This document shows positions 34,578 through 45,388 of a stretch of DNA of 64,000 nt, piece after piece. The DNA lies in the NCBI GenBank assembly GCA_963707895.1, contig CAVPRS010000006.1, positions 47,437 through 111,436 on the forward strand, given 5' to 3'. A model generated the notes under the pieces. It was not told the origin of the DNA. It worked only from the letters and a program-made list of their open reading frames with translations, and did no database searches. The stretch comes from Fodinibacter sp963707895. GTDB lineage: Bacteria > Actinomycetota > Actinomycetes > Actinomycetales > Dermatophilaceae. Numbering within the stretch: the stretch's first letter is position 1; the number at the start of each line of letters is the position of its first letter. A program made the position numbers and the translations under genes.

Positions 34578-35888
34578 GTGGGCCGCATCCTCGACGTCGT
34601 CGCCCCGCCCCGGATGGGGGCGGGGTTCCGGTGGCTGCTGGCGTCGTCGTGGACGTCGAACCTGGGGGACGGCATCGGCCTGGCCGCCGGCCCGCTGCTC
34701 GTGGCGTCGCAGACCCGCAACCCGGTGCCCGTGGCGATGGCGGCGCTGCTCCAGCGCCTCCCGTGGCTGCTCTTCGGTCTCTGGGCCGGCGCGATCGCCG
34801 ACCGGGTCGACCGGCGGCTGCTCGTCGTGGTGTCGGACCTCCTGCGGGCGATCGTGGTGGCCGCGCTGTGCCTGACGATCGTCACCGGCCGGGTGAACGT
34901 CACCGTGGTGCTGGTGACGACGTTCCTGTTCGGCATCGCGGAGGTGTTCGCCGACAGCGCGAGCGGCACCCTGCTGCCGATGCTGGTGCCGCGCGAGGAC
35001 CTCGGGGTGGGCAACGCGCGGCTGCAGGCAGGCTTCCTCACGACGAACCAGCTGGTGGGGCCGCCCGTGGGCGCGTTCCTCTTCGCGGTCGGCACGGTGT
35101 GGCCGTTCACCGTGCAGGCCCTGTGCGTGGCGCTGGGGGCACTGCTCGTGGCACGGATCGCGACGCCGCCCGGGGCGCCGCGTGACCTGACGGGCACGCA
35201 CGTGCGCCGCGACATCGCCGACGGGTGGCGCTGGATGATGCGGCATCCCCCGGTGCGCACGCTCGCGCTGGTGATCCTCGCGTTCAACGTCACGTGGGGA
35301 GCGGCGTGGTCGGTGCTCGTGCTGTGGTCGCAGGACGTGCTCGGGATGGGGCCGGTGGGCTACGGGCTGCTGACGACCGCCGTCGCCGTGGGTGGGCTGG
35401 CGAGCACGAGCTCGTACGACGTCATCGAGCGCCGGGTGCCGCTCGCCACCCTGATGCGGGTCTGCCTGCTGCTCGAGGTGGTCACGCACCTCGCGCTGGC
35501 GCTGACGTCGGTGGTCTGGGTCGCGTTCGCGATCATGGTGGTGTTCGGGGCGTACGCGTTCGTCTGGGGCACGGTGTCGCAGACCGTGCGACAGCGGGCG
35601 GTGCCGATGGAGTTCCAGGGCCGGGTCGGCAGCGTCTATGTCGTCGGGCTGTTCCTGGGGCTGGTCATCGGCCAGGGTCTCGGCGGGCTGATCGCCGACC
35701 GGTGGGGGCTGACGGCGCCGTTCTGGTTCGCCTTCGTCGGATCGGCACTCACCCTGGCCCTGGTGTGGCGACAGCTCGCGTCGATCGCGCACTCCGGGGC
35801 GGCGACGGTGGCCCCGGGCTCCGAGCCGGGGTTGGACTCGGGGTCGGAGCCGGGGTCGGAGCCGGGGTCAGGCTCGGCGCCGGGGTAG
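34578..35888 (+). CDS. MFS transporter (enterobactin-exporter-like)
   Basis: A 436-residue major facilitator protein with about 12 helices. It begins SWTSNLGDGIGLAAGPLLV and has the loop-2/3 motif WAGAIADRVDRRLLVVVSDL, typical of EntS-type or DUF894 MFS drug/siderophore exporters, and a C-terminal half starting LALVILAFNVTWGAAWSVL. The C-terminal tail of about 25 residues is a Gly/Ser/Glu/Pro repeat (SGSEPGSEPGSGSAPG). The GTG start has TAGGTT 9 nt upstream. The substrate cannot be read. It lies between rpsB and an aminotransferase gene. Confidence 0.83.
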   Translation: MGRILDVVAPPRMGAGFRWLLASSWTSNLGDGIGLAAGPLLVASQTRNPVPVAMAALLQRLPWLLFGLWAGAIADRVDRRLLVVVSDLLRAIVVAALCLTIVTGRVNVTVVLVTTFLFGIAEVFADSASGTLLPMLVPREDLGVGNARLQAGFLTTNQLVGPPVGAFLFAVGTVWPFTVQALCVALGALLVARIATPPGAPRDLTGTHVRRDIADGWRWMMRHPPVRTLALVILAFNVTWGAAWSVLVLWSQDVLGMGPVGYGLLTTAVAVGGLASTSSYDVIERRVPLATLMRVCLLLEVVTHLALALTSVVWVAFAIMVVFGAYAFVWGTVSQTVRQRAVPMEFQGRVGSVYVVGLFLGLVIGQGLGGLIADRWGLTAPFWFAFVGSALTLALVWRQLASIAHSGAATVAPGSEPGLDSGSEPGSEPGSGSAPG

Positions 35889-35952
35889 GAGACGGGCGGA
35901 TGGTGGCACGGCATCCGTGGTGGGGGCGGGCCGTCCGGCATAGCCTGCGGTG

Positions 35953-37134
35953 ATGACCCACTCCCCCGGCGACGGCCGCCATCTCGGTCACCCAGCCCTC
36001 GCGCCGTTCGGCACGACGATCTTCGCGACGATGTCGGCGCTGGCGGCCGAGCACGACGCGATCAACCTCGGCCAGGGGTTCCCCGACACCGACGGTCCGC
36101 CGGAGGTGCTGGAGGCCGCGGTGGCGGCGATCCGAGGTGGACGCAACCAGTACCCGCCCGGAGCCGGCGTGCCCGAGCTGCTGGATGCCGTTGCGGCGCA
36201 CCAGAAGCGGTTCTACGGGCTCGAGGTCGACCCGCTCTCGGAGGTGCTGGTGACGGTGGGTGCCACCGAGGCGATCGCAGCCACGGTGCTGGCGCTGGTG
36301 CAGCCGGGCGACGAGGTGGTGACGTTCGAGCCCTACTACGACTCCTACGCGGCGACGATCGCGCTGGCGGGTGGGGTGCGGCGCACGTCCGTGCTGCGCT
36401 TCCCCGACTTCGCCGTCGACGAGGCGTCGCTGCGCGCGGCGTTCTCGGACCGGACCCGGATGGTGCTGCTCAACACACCACACAACCCGACGGGAAAGGT
36501 GTTCTCGCGCAGCGAGATCGAGCTGATCTGCGCGCTGGCTCGCGAGCACGACGCGTGGGTGGTGACCGACGAGGTCTACGAGCACCTGACGTTCGACGAT
36601 GCCGAGCACGTGCCTGTCGCGAGCCTGCCGGGCATGTGGGAGCGCACGCTGACGATCTCGTCGGCCGGCAAGACGTTCTCCACCACGGGCTGGAAGGTCG
36701 GCTGGGTGACCGGACCTGCTGCGGCGGTGGCGGCGGTGCGCGCGGTCAAGCAGTTCCTGACCTACGTGGGGTCGGGGCCGTTCCAGCCGGCGGTGGCGGC
36801 CGGGTTGGCGTTGCCGGATGCCGTGTACGACGGGCTCGCGTCGTCGCTGGAGGCGAAGCGCGACCGACTGGTCGACGGCCTCCGTGGCGCAGGCATGGAG
36901 GTGTCGGTGCCGCGTGGCACGTACTTCGTCATCGCCGACGCCGCCCCCCTGGGAGCCGTCGACGCCCTGTCGTTCTGCCACGAGCTGCCGGCTCGGGCCG
37001 GGGTCGTCGGGGTGCCGGTGTCGGTGTTCCACGACGACGTCGAGGCGGCACGCACCCTGGTGCGCTTCGCGTTCTGCAAGCGCGACGACGTGCTCGACGA
37101 GGCCTGTCGCCGGCTGGCGGCCCTGCGGTTCTGA
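35953..37134 (+). CDS. class I/II PLP aminotransferase
   Basis: A 393-residue aspartate-aminotransferase-fold enzyme. INLGQGFPDTDGPPEVLEAA and QYPPGAGVPELLDAVAAHQ precede VTVGATEAIAATVLALVQ. The segments MVLLNTPHNPTGKVFSRSEI and WVVTDEVYEHLTFD are typical, and the PLP Lys lies in TISSAGKTFSTTGWKVGWV. This is the pattern of kynurenine/glutamine transaminase K-like and DapC-like enzymes; in actinobacteria DapC (succinyl-DAP aminotransferase) is one candidate. ATG 35953 sits exactly 6 nt after TAGCCT, suggesting a leaderless start one codon inside the GTG at 35950. A palindromic repeat follows downstream. Confidence 0.88.
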   Translation: MTHSPGDGRHLGHPALAPFGTTIFATMSALAAEHDAINLGQGFPDTDGPPEVLEAAVAAIRGGRNQYPPGAGVPELLDAVAAHQKRFYGLEVDPLSEVLVTVGATEAIAATVLALVQPGDEVVTFEPYYDSYAATIALAGGVRRTSVLRFPDFAVDEASLRAAFSDRTRMVLLNTPHNPTGKVFSRSEIELICALAREHDAWVVTDEVYEHLTFDDAEHVPVASLPGMWERTLTISSAGKTFSTTGWKVGWVTGPAAAVAAVRAVKQFLTYVGSGPFQPAVAAGLALPDAVYDGLASSLEAKRDRLVDGLRGAGMEVSVPRGTYFVIADAAPLGAVDALSFCHELPARAGVVGVPVSVFHDDVEAARTLVRFAFCKRDDVLDEACRRLAALRF

Positions 37135-37161
37135 CCGGGCGGGTTCGAGGGCCGCCGGTCA

Positions 37162-37252
37162 CAACTTTCTCGCCCGATCCCGGAACCTTCACCTTCGCGC
37201 CACAACCGTTGTGGTGCGAACGTGAAGGTTCTCGCACCGGGCGGGAAAGTTG
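37162..37252. repeat. 91-bp palindromic element, full-length copy
   Basis: Copy 1 of a repeat found three times in the window. The two 45-bp halves match as reverse complements at 38 of 45 positions around one central base. The outer arms are CAACTTTCTCGCCCGAT and the CGGGCGGGAAAGTTG side; the inner arms carry GGAACCTTCACCTTCGC. It lies 27 bp after the aminotransferase stop. It could be a REP-like or MITE-like element, or a terminator. Confidence 0.85.
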
Positions 37253-37355
37253 GGATGACGAGAGCGCGGCCGGTGGCGGGATTGGGGCGTTGATCGCCTC
37301 TCGTCCAGGGTCACCCGGAGCTAACCGTCGTTGGCAGGCCACCGCGGTGTTGCTG

Positions 37356-37394
37356 TTGTCCACAGGACGCCGGGCGGCCTGACCGTCGTCCACA
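37356..37394. other. pair of DnaA-box-like 9-mers
   Basis: TTGTCCACA (37356-37364) equals the actinobacterial DnaA-box consensus, and TCGTCCACA (37386-37394) differs by one base; they start 30 bp apart. A similar pair in the other orientation is at 44122-44159. Binding is not shown. Confidence 0.35.
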
Positions 37395-37445
37395 GGATGG
37401 GCCGTGTCCTTCCGCGCCGATGGCGCGGTCGTGAGGCTGTCCGTC

Positions 37446-38084
37446 ATGACCAGACTCCTGCTCCCGGCGCTCGCCCTCGTCGGCGCCGTCGCTGTCACCT
37501 CCTCCGTGGTGGCGGCCCACCCGGCCGGCGAGGCGCGGATGAGGGTGGGCGGGCCGGGCACGGCATCCCAGGAGCGTGCGGCGCCCGCTGCCGGCGCCGC
37601 GGGCGCTTCGGACCTCGATGCCAGACCCGTGCGACCACCCATGGCCGGCCAGGAGCGGAGTGACCGTACGCGCTGGCGGTGGCCGGTGTCGCCCCGGCCG
37701 GCGGTACTCCGCTCGTTCCGTGCTCCGGTGTCCGACTATGGAGCTGGTCATCGCGGTCTCGACCTCGAGGTCGCCGACGGCACGCCCGTTGTCGCCGTCG
37801 AGGCCGGCGTGGTGACCCATGCCGGGGACGTCGCGGGCCGCGGCACCGTCACCGTCGCGCACGCCGGAGGGCTGAGCAGCACCTACGAACCGCTCGATCC
37901 GGTGGTCAGAGCCGGGTCGGTGGTGGCTGGCGGCGACCTGTTGGGCACCGTGCGAGCCCGTGATGGCCCCGGCCACTGCGGCAGCCGGCCGTGCCTCCAC
38001 CTCGGTGCCCGACGCGGAGACTCCTACCTCGACCCCTACCCCCTGCTCGTCGGCGGCAGGTTGGCTCTGCTGCCGTTGCGCTGA
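37446..38084 (+). CDS. M23-family peptidoglycan metallopeptidase
   Basis: A 212-residue exported protein with signal peptide TRLLLPALALVGAVAVTSSV. After a linker, the LytM/M23 domain begins RWPVSPRPAVLRSFRAP. It holds GHRGLDLEVADGTPVVAVEAG, where the zinc ligands are His and Asp, and CGSRPCLHLGARRG, with the HxH partner reduced to LHLG. This is a typical compact actinobacterial M23 next to rpsB. It probably cleaves or binds cross-links of the cell wall; the first His and the Asp are present, so activity is plausible. ATG 37446 is chosen at the signal peptide start. Confidence 0.85.
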   Translation: MTRLLLPALALVGAVAVTSSVVAAHPAGEARMRVGGPGTASQERAAPAAGAAGASDLDARPVRPPMAGQERSDRTRWRWPVSPRPAVLRSFRAPVSDYGAGHRGLDLEVADGTPVVAVEAGVVTHAGDVAGRGTVTVAHAGGLSSTYEPLDPVVRAGSVVAGGDLLGTVRARDGPGHCGSRPCLHLGARRGDSYLDPYPLLVGGRLALLPLR

Positions 38085-38130
38085 GCCCGGTCAGGAGCGC
38101 CGGGAGGCGTCCTGCCTCAACGCGCGCCGG

Positions 38131-39953
<1,823 letters not shown>

Positions 39954-39961
<8 letters not shown>

Positions 39962-40868
39962 GCGGGTGAGCCTGCGCGAAGGACCGCTTCAGGCGGTCGA
40001 CTGACACATGGGTGTAGAGCTGCGTCGTCGCGAGGGACGCGTGGCCGAGCAGTTCCTGGACCATCCTCAGGTCTGCGCCCCCTTCGAGAAGGTGGGTGGC
40101 GGCACTGTGCCGCAACCCGTGTGGCCCCAGGTCCGGGGCATCCGGAACGTGCCGGAGGAGTGAGTGAACCACAGTGCGGATCTGCCGCTGGTCGGCCCGG
40201 CGGCCCCGCCTGCCCAGCAGCAGCGCCGACCCGCTCTCGGAGCCGGCCAGGCGCGGACGTCCGTCGTCGAGCCAGGCCAGCACGGCTCGCCGGGCCGGCT
40301 GACCGAAGGGCACGCGGCGTTCCTTGTCGCCCTTGCCGACCACGCGCAGCACGTTCGCCGAGAGGTCGACGTCGTCGACGTCGAGGCCGACGAGCTCTCC
40401 GACCCGGATGCCGGTGGCGTAGAGCAGCTCGAGCGCAGCTCGGTCGCGCAGGTGAACGGGGTCGTCATCGTCGGCGGCGACGGCGGCCACGTCGAGCAGT
40501 GCGGCCGCCGAGCGCTGGGCCAGGACCGGCGGCAGCGTGCGGTGACGGCTGGGTGCACTGAGGCGCAGCGACGGGTCGGTCTCGATCCGACCGGTGCGCT
40601 CGAGCCACCCGAAGAAGGTGCGCAGCGAGGCAGAGGTACGCGCGATCGTCGCGCGCGCAGCGCCGCGACGCGAGAGCATGCCGAGCCACGCCCGCAGGTC
40701 GGCCAGGGTCACGGCGCGCAGCGCCTCGTCGTCCTCACTGGCCCCCACCTCGTCGAGGAACACGCTCACGTCGCGCACGTAGGCGCGCACCGTGTGCGCG
40801 GACCGGCCACGTTCGGCGCGCAGGTGGCGTTCGAACGCGGGCAGCGCGTCGGAACGGACGACATTCAC
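39954..40868 (-). CDS. xerC: tyrosine recombinase XerC
   Basis: A 304-residue site-specific recombinase that resolves chromosome dimers at dif with XerD. The N-terminal SAM-like core-binding domain spans about 5-90 (FERHLRAERGRSAHTVRAYV). The catalytic domain shows the Arg of YATGIRVGELVGLD, the Lys region of VVGKGDKERRVPFG, HGLRHSAATHLLEGG (His-x-x-Arg), LLGHASLATTQLYTHV (His and the nucleophilic Tyr). The GTG start has GCGCGC preceded by CACGCT. xerC next to dprA and yifB is a standard actinobacterial arrangement. Confidence 0.94.
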
Positions 40869-40920
40869 GCGCGCAGCGTGTCACCCCACGGGCCCCAAGC
40901 GCAACGACACACCGATGGTG

Positions 40921-42081
40921 TCAGCCGCGGAGTTGTCTGGTCGCTGCCGCCGCCTTGCGCCAGTGGCCCGCAACCCTGATGACCAGCCCGTCAGCCTCCA
41001 GCGCGGCGAGGATGCCGACCAGCCGTCTCGCCTCCACCCCCGAGGCGGAGGCAACCCGGTCGACGGTGGCACCCCCGTGCATCGGCACCGCCGACCAGAC
41101 CTGGTACGCCTCGGGGTCGAGGTCGTCCCCGGGCTTCCGCAGATCCGGACCCGGCCGACCAGCGGGAAGGAGGTCGTCGCCGATCCGCGCAGCGATCTCG
41201 GCGACCTCGGCGGCATCGGTCACGAGCACGGCGCCGGTGTCGCGAACCAGCGTGTGGCACCCGGCCGACGTCATGCTCGTCACGGGCCCGGGCACCGCAC
41301 CGACCGGGAGGTGGTGCTCACGAGCCGCCCTGGCCGTGGTGAGCGACCCCGACCTCCGGTTGGCCTCCACGACGACGGTGGCCCTGGCCAGCAGGGCGAT
41401 GATCCGGTTACGGGCCAGGAAGCGAGAACGGTACGGAGCGCACCCCACCGGCACCTCGCTGACCACGGCCCCCGCCGCGGCGACCCGGTCGAGCAGCCCG
41501 CGGTGTGCCGTGGGGTAGGCGCGGTCGGCGCCGCAGGCCAGCACGGCGACGGTGGGCCCGTCGACCGCGAGCGCTCCCCGGTGCGCGGCCGCGTCGACGC
41601 CGTACGCTGCGCCGCTGACGATGGTGTAGCCACGTGCCGCGAGGCCCTCGCCGAGGTCGGCGGCCACCCTGAGGCCGTAGTCGGTGGCCGCGCGCGACCC
41701 CACGATCGCGACGCTGCGCTCGACCAGCGCGGCGAGGTCGGTGTCGCCTCGAACGAACAGACAGTACGGCGGCGCCTTCAGCCGGTCGAGGCCGACGGGC
41801 CACGGGTCGTCGCCCGGCGCGAGGACGCGAACCCCGTGGTGAGCGGCGGCCCGGGACATGGCGTCGAGGTCGAGCTCGGGAAGGCGGACCTCCCAGCCCG
41901 CACGGGACGGCAGCTGCCCTGCCCGCAGCCGTACCAGCGCCTCGACCGCACCGCACTCGCGCAACAGGCCGGTCACCCCGAGGTCCTCCGGCTCCGCGAG
42001 GAAGGCCCACGCGACCCGGGCCCAGCGCTCGTCGCGTTCCAGGCGGCTCGCCGGCCGGCTGGGCCGCACAGGCGGGGTCAT
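40921..42081 (-). CDS. dprA: DNA-processing protein DprA
   Basis: A 386-residue DNA-processing protein that loads RecA onto incoming single-stranded DNA. The Rossmann core has VAIVGSRAATDYGLRVAADL, VSGAAYGVDAAAHRGAL, VAVLACGADRAYPTAHRGLL and ARNRIIALLARATVVVEANR-type sequence followed by SGSLTTARAAREH. A C-terminal winged-helix (about 320-386, GATVDRVASASGVEARRLVG) is present. Its start overlaps the yifB stop by 4 bp. Together with YifB it suggests the remains of, or capacity for, natural transformation; no other competence genes lie in the window. Confidence 0.95.
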   Translation of the reverse strand: MTPPVRPSRPASRLERDERWARVAWAFLAEPEDLGVTGLLRECGAVEALVRLRAGQLPSRAGWEVRLPELDLDAMSRAAAHHGVRVLAPGDDPWPVGLDRLKAPPYCLFVRGDTDLAALVERSVAIVGSRAATDYGLRVAADLGEGLAARGYTIVSGAAYGVDAAAHRGALAVDGPTVAVLACGADRAYPTAHRGLLDRVAAAGAVVSEVPVGCAPYRSRFLARNRIIALLARATVVVEANRRSGSLTTARAAREHHLPVGAVPGPVTSMTSAGCHTLVRDTGAVLVTDAAEVAEIAARIGDDLLPAGRPGPDLRKPGDDLDPEAYQVWSAVPMHGGATVDRVASASGVEARRLVGILAALEADGLVIRVAGHWRKAAAATRQLRG

Positions 42082-43622
42082 GCCGCCACCAGCTCACCGC
42101 TGCGCAGCGCGAGGCCCGTGGCCACCTCGTCACGCCCCGGCACCTCGCGCCCCGCCAGGTCGGCCGCCGACCACGCGACCCGCAGCACCCGGTCGTAACC
42201 GCGAAGGGTGAGCCGTCCTCGTTCGAGGGCTCGGTCGAGCATGGTGGTCGTGGCAGAGGGCAGTCGGAACGGCGCCCGGCGCAGGACGTGGCCGGGGACC
42301 AGACCGTTGGTGGTCCACCCCCCTTCGGCCCAGCGGTGCCGCTGCGCCTGCCGCGCGGACGCGACGCGGGCGGCGACCGCCGCGCTGGCTTCGCCCGTGG
42401 CGTCACCGAAGGCGGCGCGCTGCACCGGCGGCACGTGCACCTGCAGGTCGACCCGGTCGAGCAGCGGCCCGGACAGCCGCCCGGCGTAGGACCGGATCTC
42501 CATCGGCTTGCACGTGCAGTCGAGCCCCTTGCCGTAGGACCGACCACACGGGCACGGGTTCGCGGCGAGCACCAACAGGAACCGCGCCGGGTAGCGCACC
42601 ACCTGACGTGCACGGGCGATGACGACCTCGCCCGACTCGAGCGGCTGGCGAAGGGTCTGCAGCACCGTGCCCTTGAACTCGGGTGCCTCGTCGAGGAAGA
42701 GCACGCCGTGGTGCGCTCTCGAGATGGCCCCGGGCAGGGCGACCCCGGAGCCGCCCCCGGCCACGGCCGCCACCGAGGCACTGTGGTGCGGCGCCACGAA
42801 CGGGGGCGTGCGGTCGAGCTCGACCACGTCGCCGACCTGCCCGGTGAGCGAGCGGATGGCGTGGGTCTCGAGGGCCTGCTCCCGGCTCAGGGGCGGCAGC
42901 ACCGTGACCAGCCGCTCGGCGAGCATCGTCTTGCCGACTCCGGGCGGCCCGGACATCAGCAGGTGGTGGCCTCCGGTGGCGGCAAGCTCGAGGGCCAGCC
43001 GTGCCTCCGGTTGCCCGACGACGTCGGCGAGGTCGGGCCCGGGCCGCGGCACCACCTGGCCCACCGGCGGCGGGGGCGCGAGAGGCAGCGGGGTGCCCTG
43101 CTCGGCCGCGCGGTACCAGTCGACGACGTCGCGCAGGCAGGCGGCGCCGTGCACTGTCACGCCGTCGACGAGCTGGGCCTCACCGACGTTCTCGAGCGGC
43201 ACGACGACCTGCCGGGCTCCCGAGCGCACCGCCGTGAGCACCGCTGGCAGCACGCCGTGCACACCACGAACCCGGCCGTCGAGCGCCAGCTCGCCCAGGT
43301 GCACGACATCGCGCGACAGGACGCTGCGGATCACCCCGGCGGCGGACAGCACCGCGACCGCGATGGCCAGGTCGAAGCTCGCTCCGCGCTTCGGGATCGA
43401 CGCGGGCGAGAGGTTGACGACGACGCGGTGCGGCGGGACGGGCACGCCGCTGGTCGAAGCCGCGGAGCGGACCCGGTCGGGTGCCTGAGCGCAGGCCGCA
43501 TCGGGCATGCCACCGACCGCGAAGTGAGGCAGCCCCTGCCCGACGTGCGCCTCGACGTCGACCAGGGCGCCATCGAGGCCGGACAGGGCGACCGACCAGG
43601 TGCGCCCCAGCCCCTGGCTCAC
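42078..43622 (-). CDS. YifB-family Mg-chelatase-like AAA ATPase
   Basis: A 514-residue ComM/YifB-type ATPase. The N-terminal Lon-like domain (WSVALSGLDGALVDVEAHVG, VVVNLSPASIPKRGASFDLA) precedes the AAA module with Walker A SGPPGVGKTMLAERL near 225, Walker B GVLFLDEAPEF and the Cys-rich loop AANPCPCGRSYGKGLDCTCK. ComM promotes branch migration during transformation in Haemophilus; YifB relatives are assumed to act alike. The GTG start at 43620-43622 overlaps the yraN stop (GTGA). Coupled to dprA downstream. Confidence 0.93.
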   Translation of the reverse strand: MSQGLGRTWSVALSGLDGALVDVEAHVGQGLPHFAVGGMPDAACAQAPDRVRSAASTSGVPVPPHRVVVNLSPASIPKRGASFDLAIAVAVLSAAGVIRSVLSRDVVHLGELALDGRVRGVHGVLPAVLTAVRSGARQVVVPLENVGEAQLVDGVTVHGAACLRDVVDWYRAAEQGTPLPLAPPPPVGQVVPRPGPDLADVVGQPEARLALELAATGGHHLLMSGPPGVGKTMLAERLVTVLPPLSREQALETHAIRSLTGQVGDVVELDRTPPFVAPHHSASVAAVAGGGSGVALPGAISRAHHGVLFLDEAPEFKGTVLQTLRQPLESGEVVIARARQVVRYPARFLLVLAANPCPCGRSYGKGLDCTCKPMEIRSYAGRLSGPLLDRVDLQVHVPPVQRAAFGDATGEASAAVAARVASARQAQRHRWAEGGWTTNGLVPGHVLRRAPFRLPSATTTMLDRALERGRLTLRGYDRVLRVAWSAADLAGREVPGRDEVATGLALRSGELVAA

Positions 43623-44071
43623 GACCCCACCCCCACGACGTGCCGCACGACCGCCGGCCGCCCAGGCCGGCACAGGATGCCGACGACGTCGACACGCACC
43701 CGAGCCACCTGTGACCGCCCGGCGTGGTCCGCGAGGTAGGCGGCCGCGAGGTGCCGCAGCCGCATGGCCTTGGCGAAGGTGACGGCCTCGACCGGCTCGC
43801 CGAACCCCGACGACCGGCGGGTCTTCACCTCGCAGATGACGAGGCAGTCGCCGTCGCGCGCCACGATGTCGACCTCCCCGATCTCGCAGCGCCAGTTGCG
43901 GTCGACCACCTCCATGCCCTGCTCGCGCAGGTAGCGCACGGCCAGCGCCTCGCCGTAGCGTCCGAGGGCAGCGCTGGGCCGCGGCGGGCGCACGGTGCGC
44001 GGCACGGCCGGAGGTCGCGGTCGCGCGGGTCGCGCCGGTCGGGTGCGCGGTGGCGGGTCGGTGCTGGTCAT
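43619..44071 (-). CDS. YraN/UPF0102 family endonuclease-like protein
   Basis: A 150-residue protein. After a Pro/Arg-rich N-terminus of about 35 residues comes the UPF0102 core: ALGRYGEALAVRYLREQGM, VVDRNWRCEIGEVDIVARDG and LVICEVKTRRSSGFGEPVEA. The Glu, Asp and EVK residues match the PD-(D/E)xK nuclease pattern. The function of the family is not settled; a Holliday-junction or repair nuclease role is usually assumed. It is coupled to yifB by a 4-bp overlap. Confidence 0.92.
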   Translation of the reverse strand: MTSTDPPPRTRPARPARPRPPAVPRTVRPPRPSAALGRYGEALAVRYLREQGMEVVDRNWRCEIGEVDIVARDGDCLVICEVKTRRSSGFGEPVEAVTFAKAMRLRHLAAAYLADHAGRSQVARVRVDVVGILCRPGRPAVVRHVVGVGS

Positions 44072-44121
44072 GCGCCCAGCGAACCGCCCCGGGGCACCGG
44101 CGGCGAGCCTCGCCGCGGACC

Positions 44122-44159
44122 TGTGGACGACGGCATCGGACCGGACGCCCTGTGGACGA
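44122..44159. other. direct repeat of TGTGGACGA, DnaA-box-like
   Basis: CCTGTGGACGACGG occurs twice, 29 bp apart (cores 44122-44130 and 44151-44159), in the 184-bp gap between DUF2469 and yraN. The complement TCGTCCACA is one base from the actinobacterial DnaA box. See the similar pair at 37356-37394. Confidence 0.35.
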
Positions 44160-44255
44160 CGGATGCCGCTCAGCGGCCGACTTCGGCCTCCGACCTCAAG
44201 GCCTCCGCAGCCACCCTCACTCCCCGCACTCAGGTCGCTCCGCGAGCCCGGACCG

Positions 44256-44570
44256 TCAGAACTCGCCCTTGGGCAGCTCGAGCTCGCTCTTGGCGAGCTC
44301 CTCGACGTTGACGTCCTTGAACGTCACGACCCGCACCGTCTTCGCGAAGCGCGCCGGCCGGTAGATGTCCCACACCCACGCGTCGTGCATCGTGACGTCG
44401 AAGAAGACCTCGCCCCCGTCGGAGCGCACCACCACGTCGACGCTGTTGCACAGGTAGAAGCGCCGCTCGGTCTCGACGACGTGGCTGAACAGGCCCACGA
44501 CGTCGCGGTACTCGCGGTAGAGCGCGAGCTCCGCCTCGCTCTCGTACTTCTCGAGGTCCTCCGAGCTCAT
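44256..44570 (-). CDS. DUF2469 family protein
   Basis: A 104-residue protein of a family almost confined to actinobacteria and always found after rnhB. It begins SSEDLEKYESEAELALYRE, continues VGLFSHVVETERRFYLCN and ends DVNVEELAKSELELPK. It is acidic, without cysteines apart from one, and has no known function. The ATG overlaps the rnhB stop by 4 bp (ATGA). Length and sequence match the family as I know it. Confidence 0.92.
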   Translation of the reverse strand: MSSEDLEKYESEAELALYREYRDVVGLFSHVVETERRFYLCNSVDVVVRSDGGEVFFDVTMHDAWVWDIYRPARFAKTVRVVTFKDVNVEELAKSELELPKGEF

Positions 44571-45388
44571 CGCTCTCCCACTCGCGTCAGGTCGGTCGTT
44601 CCGGTCAGGTACAGCTCGTCGACGGACTCCGACCGCGGGCCCGAGAGATCCTCGAGCGCCTCTGGCGGCGGCCCGACGGCCACCTCGCCATTGTCGTCCA
44701 TCGTGCCGGGCAGCCGCCACGAGCGCCGGTGCAGCTCGCACGGGCCGAGCCGGCGCAGCGCGTCCTGGTGCTCGGGCGCGGCATACCCCTTGTTCTCGAC
44801 CCAGCCGTAGGGGGCGTAGGCCTCCTCGGCGCCCCAGGCGACCATCATCCGGTCGCGCGTCACCTTGGCGAGCACGCTGGCCGCGGCGACCGACGAGCAC
44901 TTCAGGTCGGCCTTGATCATCGTGGTCACCGGTGGGGTCTCGACCCGGTCCTCGTGCGCGAAGGCCAGGAGCCCGACGTCCTCGGGCGAGGTGAGCCAGT
45001 CGTGGTTGCCGTCGAGGATCACCAGGTCGGGGCGGATGCCGGTCGCGGCGACCGCGGCCAGGGCGCGGCACCCGGCCAGCCGCAGCGCGGCGATGATGCC
45101 GACCTCGTCGATCTCGTCGGCGCTCGCGTGCCCGACGGCGTGGGCGACCGCCCAGCGCTCGATGCGCGGCACCATCCGCTCACGGGCGTGCGGCGCCAGC
45201 AGCTTGGAGTCCTTGACGCCCTGCGGAGCGGTGCGGCAGCTCTCGTCGATGACGACGACACCCACCGTGACCGGCCCGGCGAGGGCGCCACGGCCGACCT
45301 CGTCCATGCCCGCGAGCACCCGGTGGCCGTCGCGCTGCAAGGCCCGTTCGACGCGCAGGCTGGGCCGGCGCGGACCCGTGGGGCTCAC
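44567..45388 (-). CDS. rnhB: ribonuclease HII
   Basis: A 273-residue nuclease that removes ribonucleotides from DNA. The first Asp-Glu lies in VLAGMDEVGRGALAGPVTVG, followed by GVKDSKLLAPHARERMVP, the Asp of LVILDGNHDWL and the last acidic site in ASVLAKVTRDRMMVAWG. A C-terminal extension of about 60 residues follows the catalytic core (from about 210), longer than usual and unassigned. It is coupled to lepB upstream and the DUF2469 gene downstream by 4-bp overlaps. Confidence 0.95.
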   Translation of the reverse strand: MSPTGPRRPSLRVERALQRDGHRVLAGMDEVGRGALAGPVTVGVVVIDESCRTAPQGVKDSKLLAPHARERMVPRIERWAVAHAVGHASADEIDEVGIIAALRLAGCRALAAVAATGIRPDLVILDGNHDWLTSPEDVGLLAFAHEDRVETPPVTTMIKADLKCSSVAAASVLAKVTRDRMMVAWGAEEAYAPYGWVENKGYAAPEHQDALRRLGPCELHRRSWRLPGTMDDNGEVAVGPPPEALEDLSGPRSESVDELYLTGTTDLTRVGER

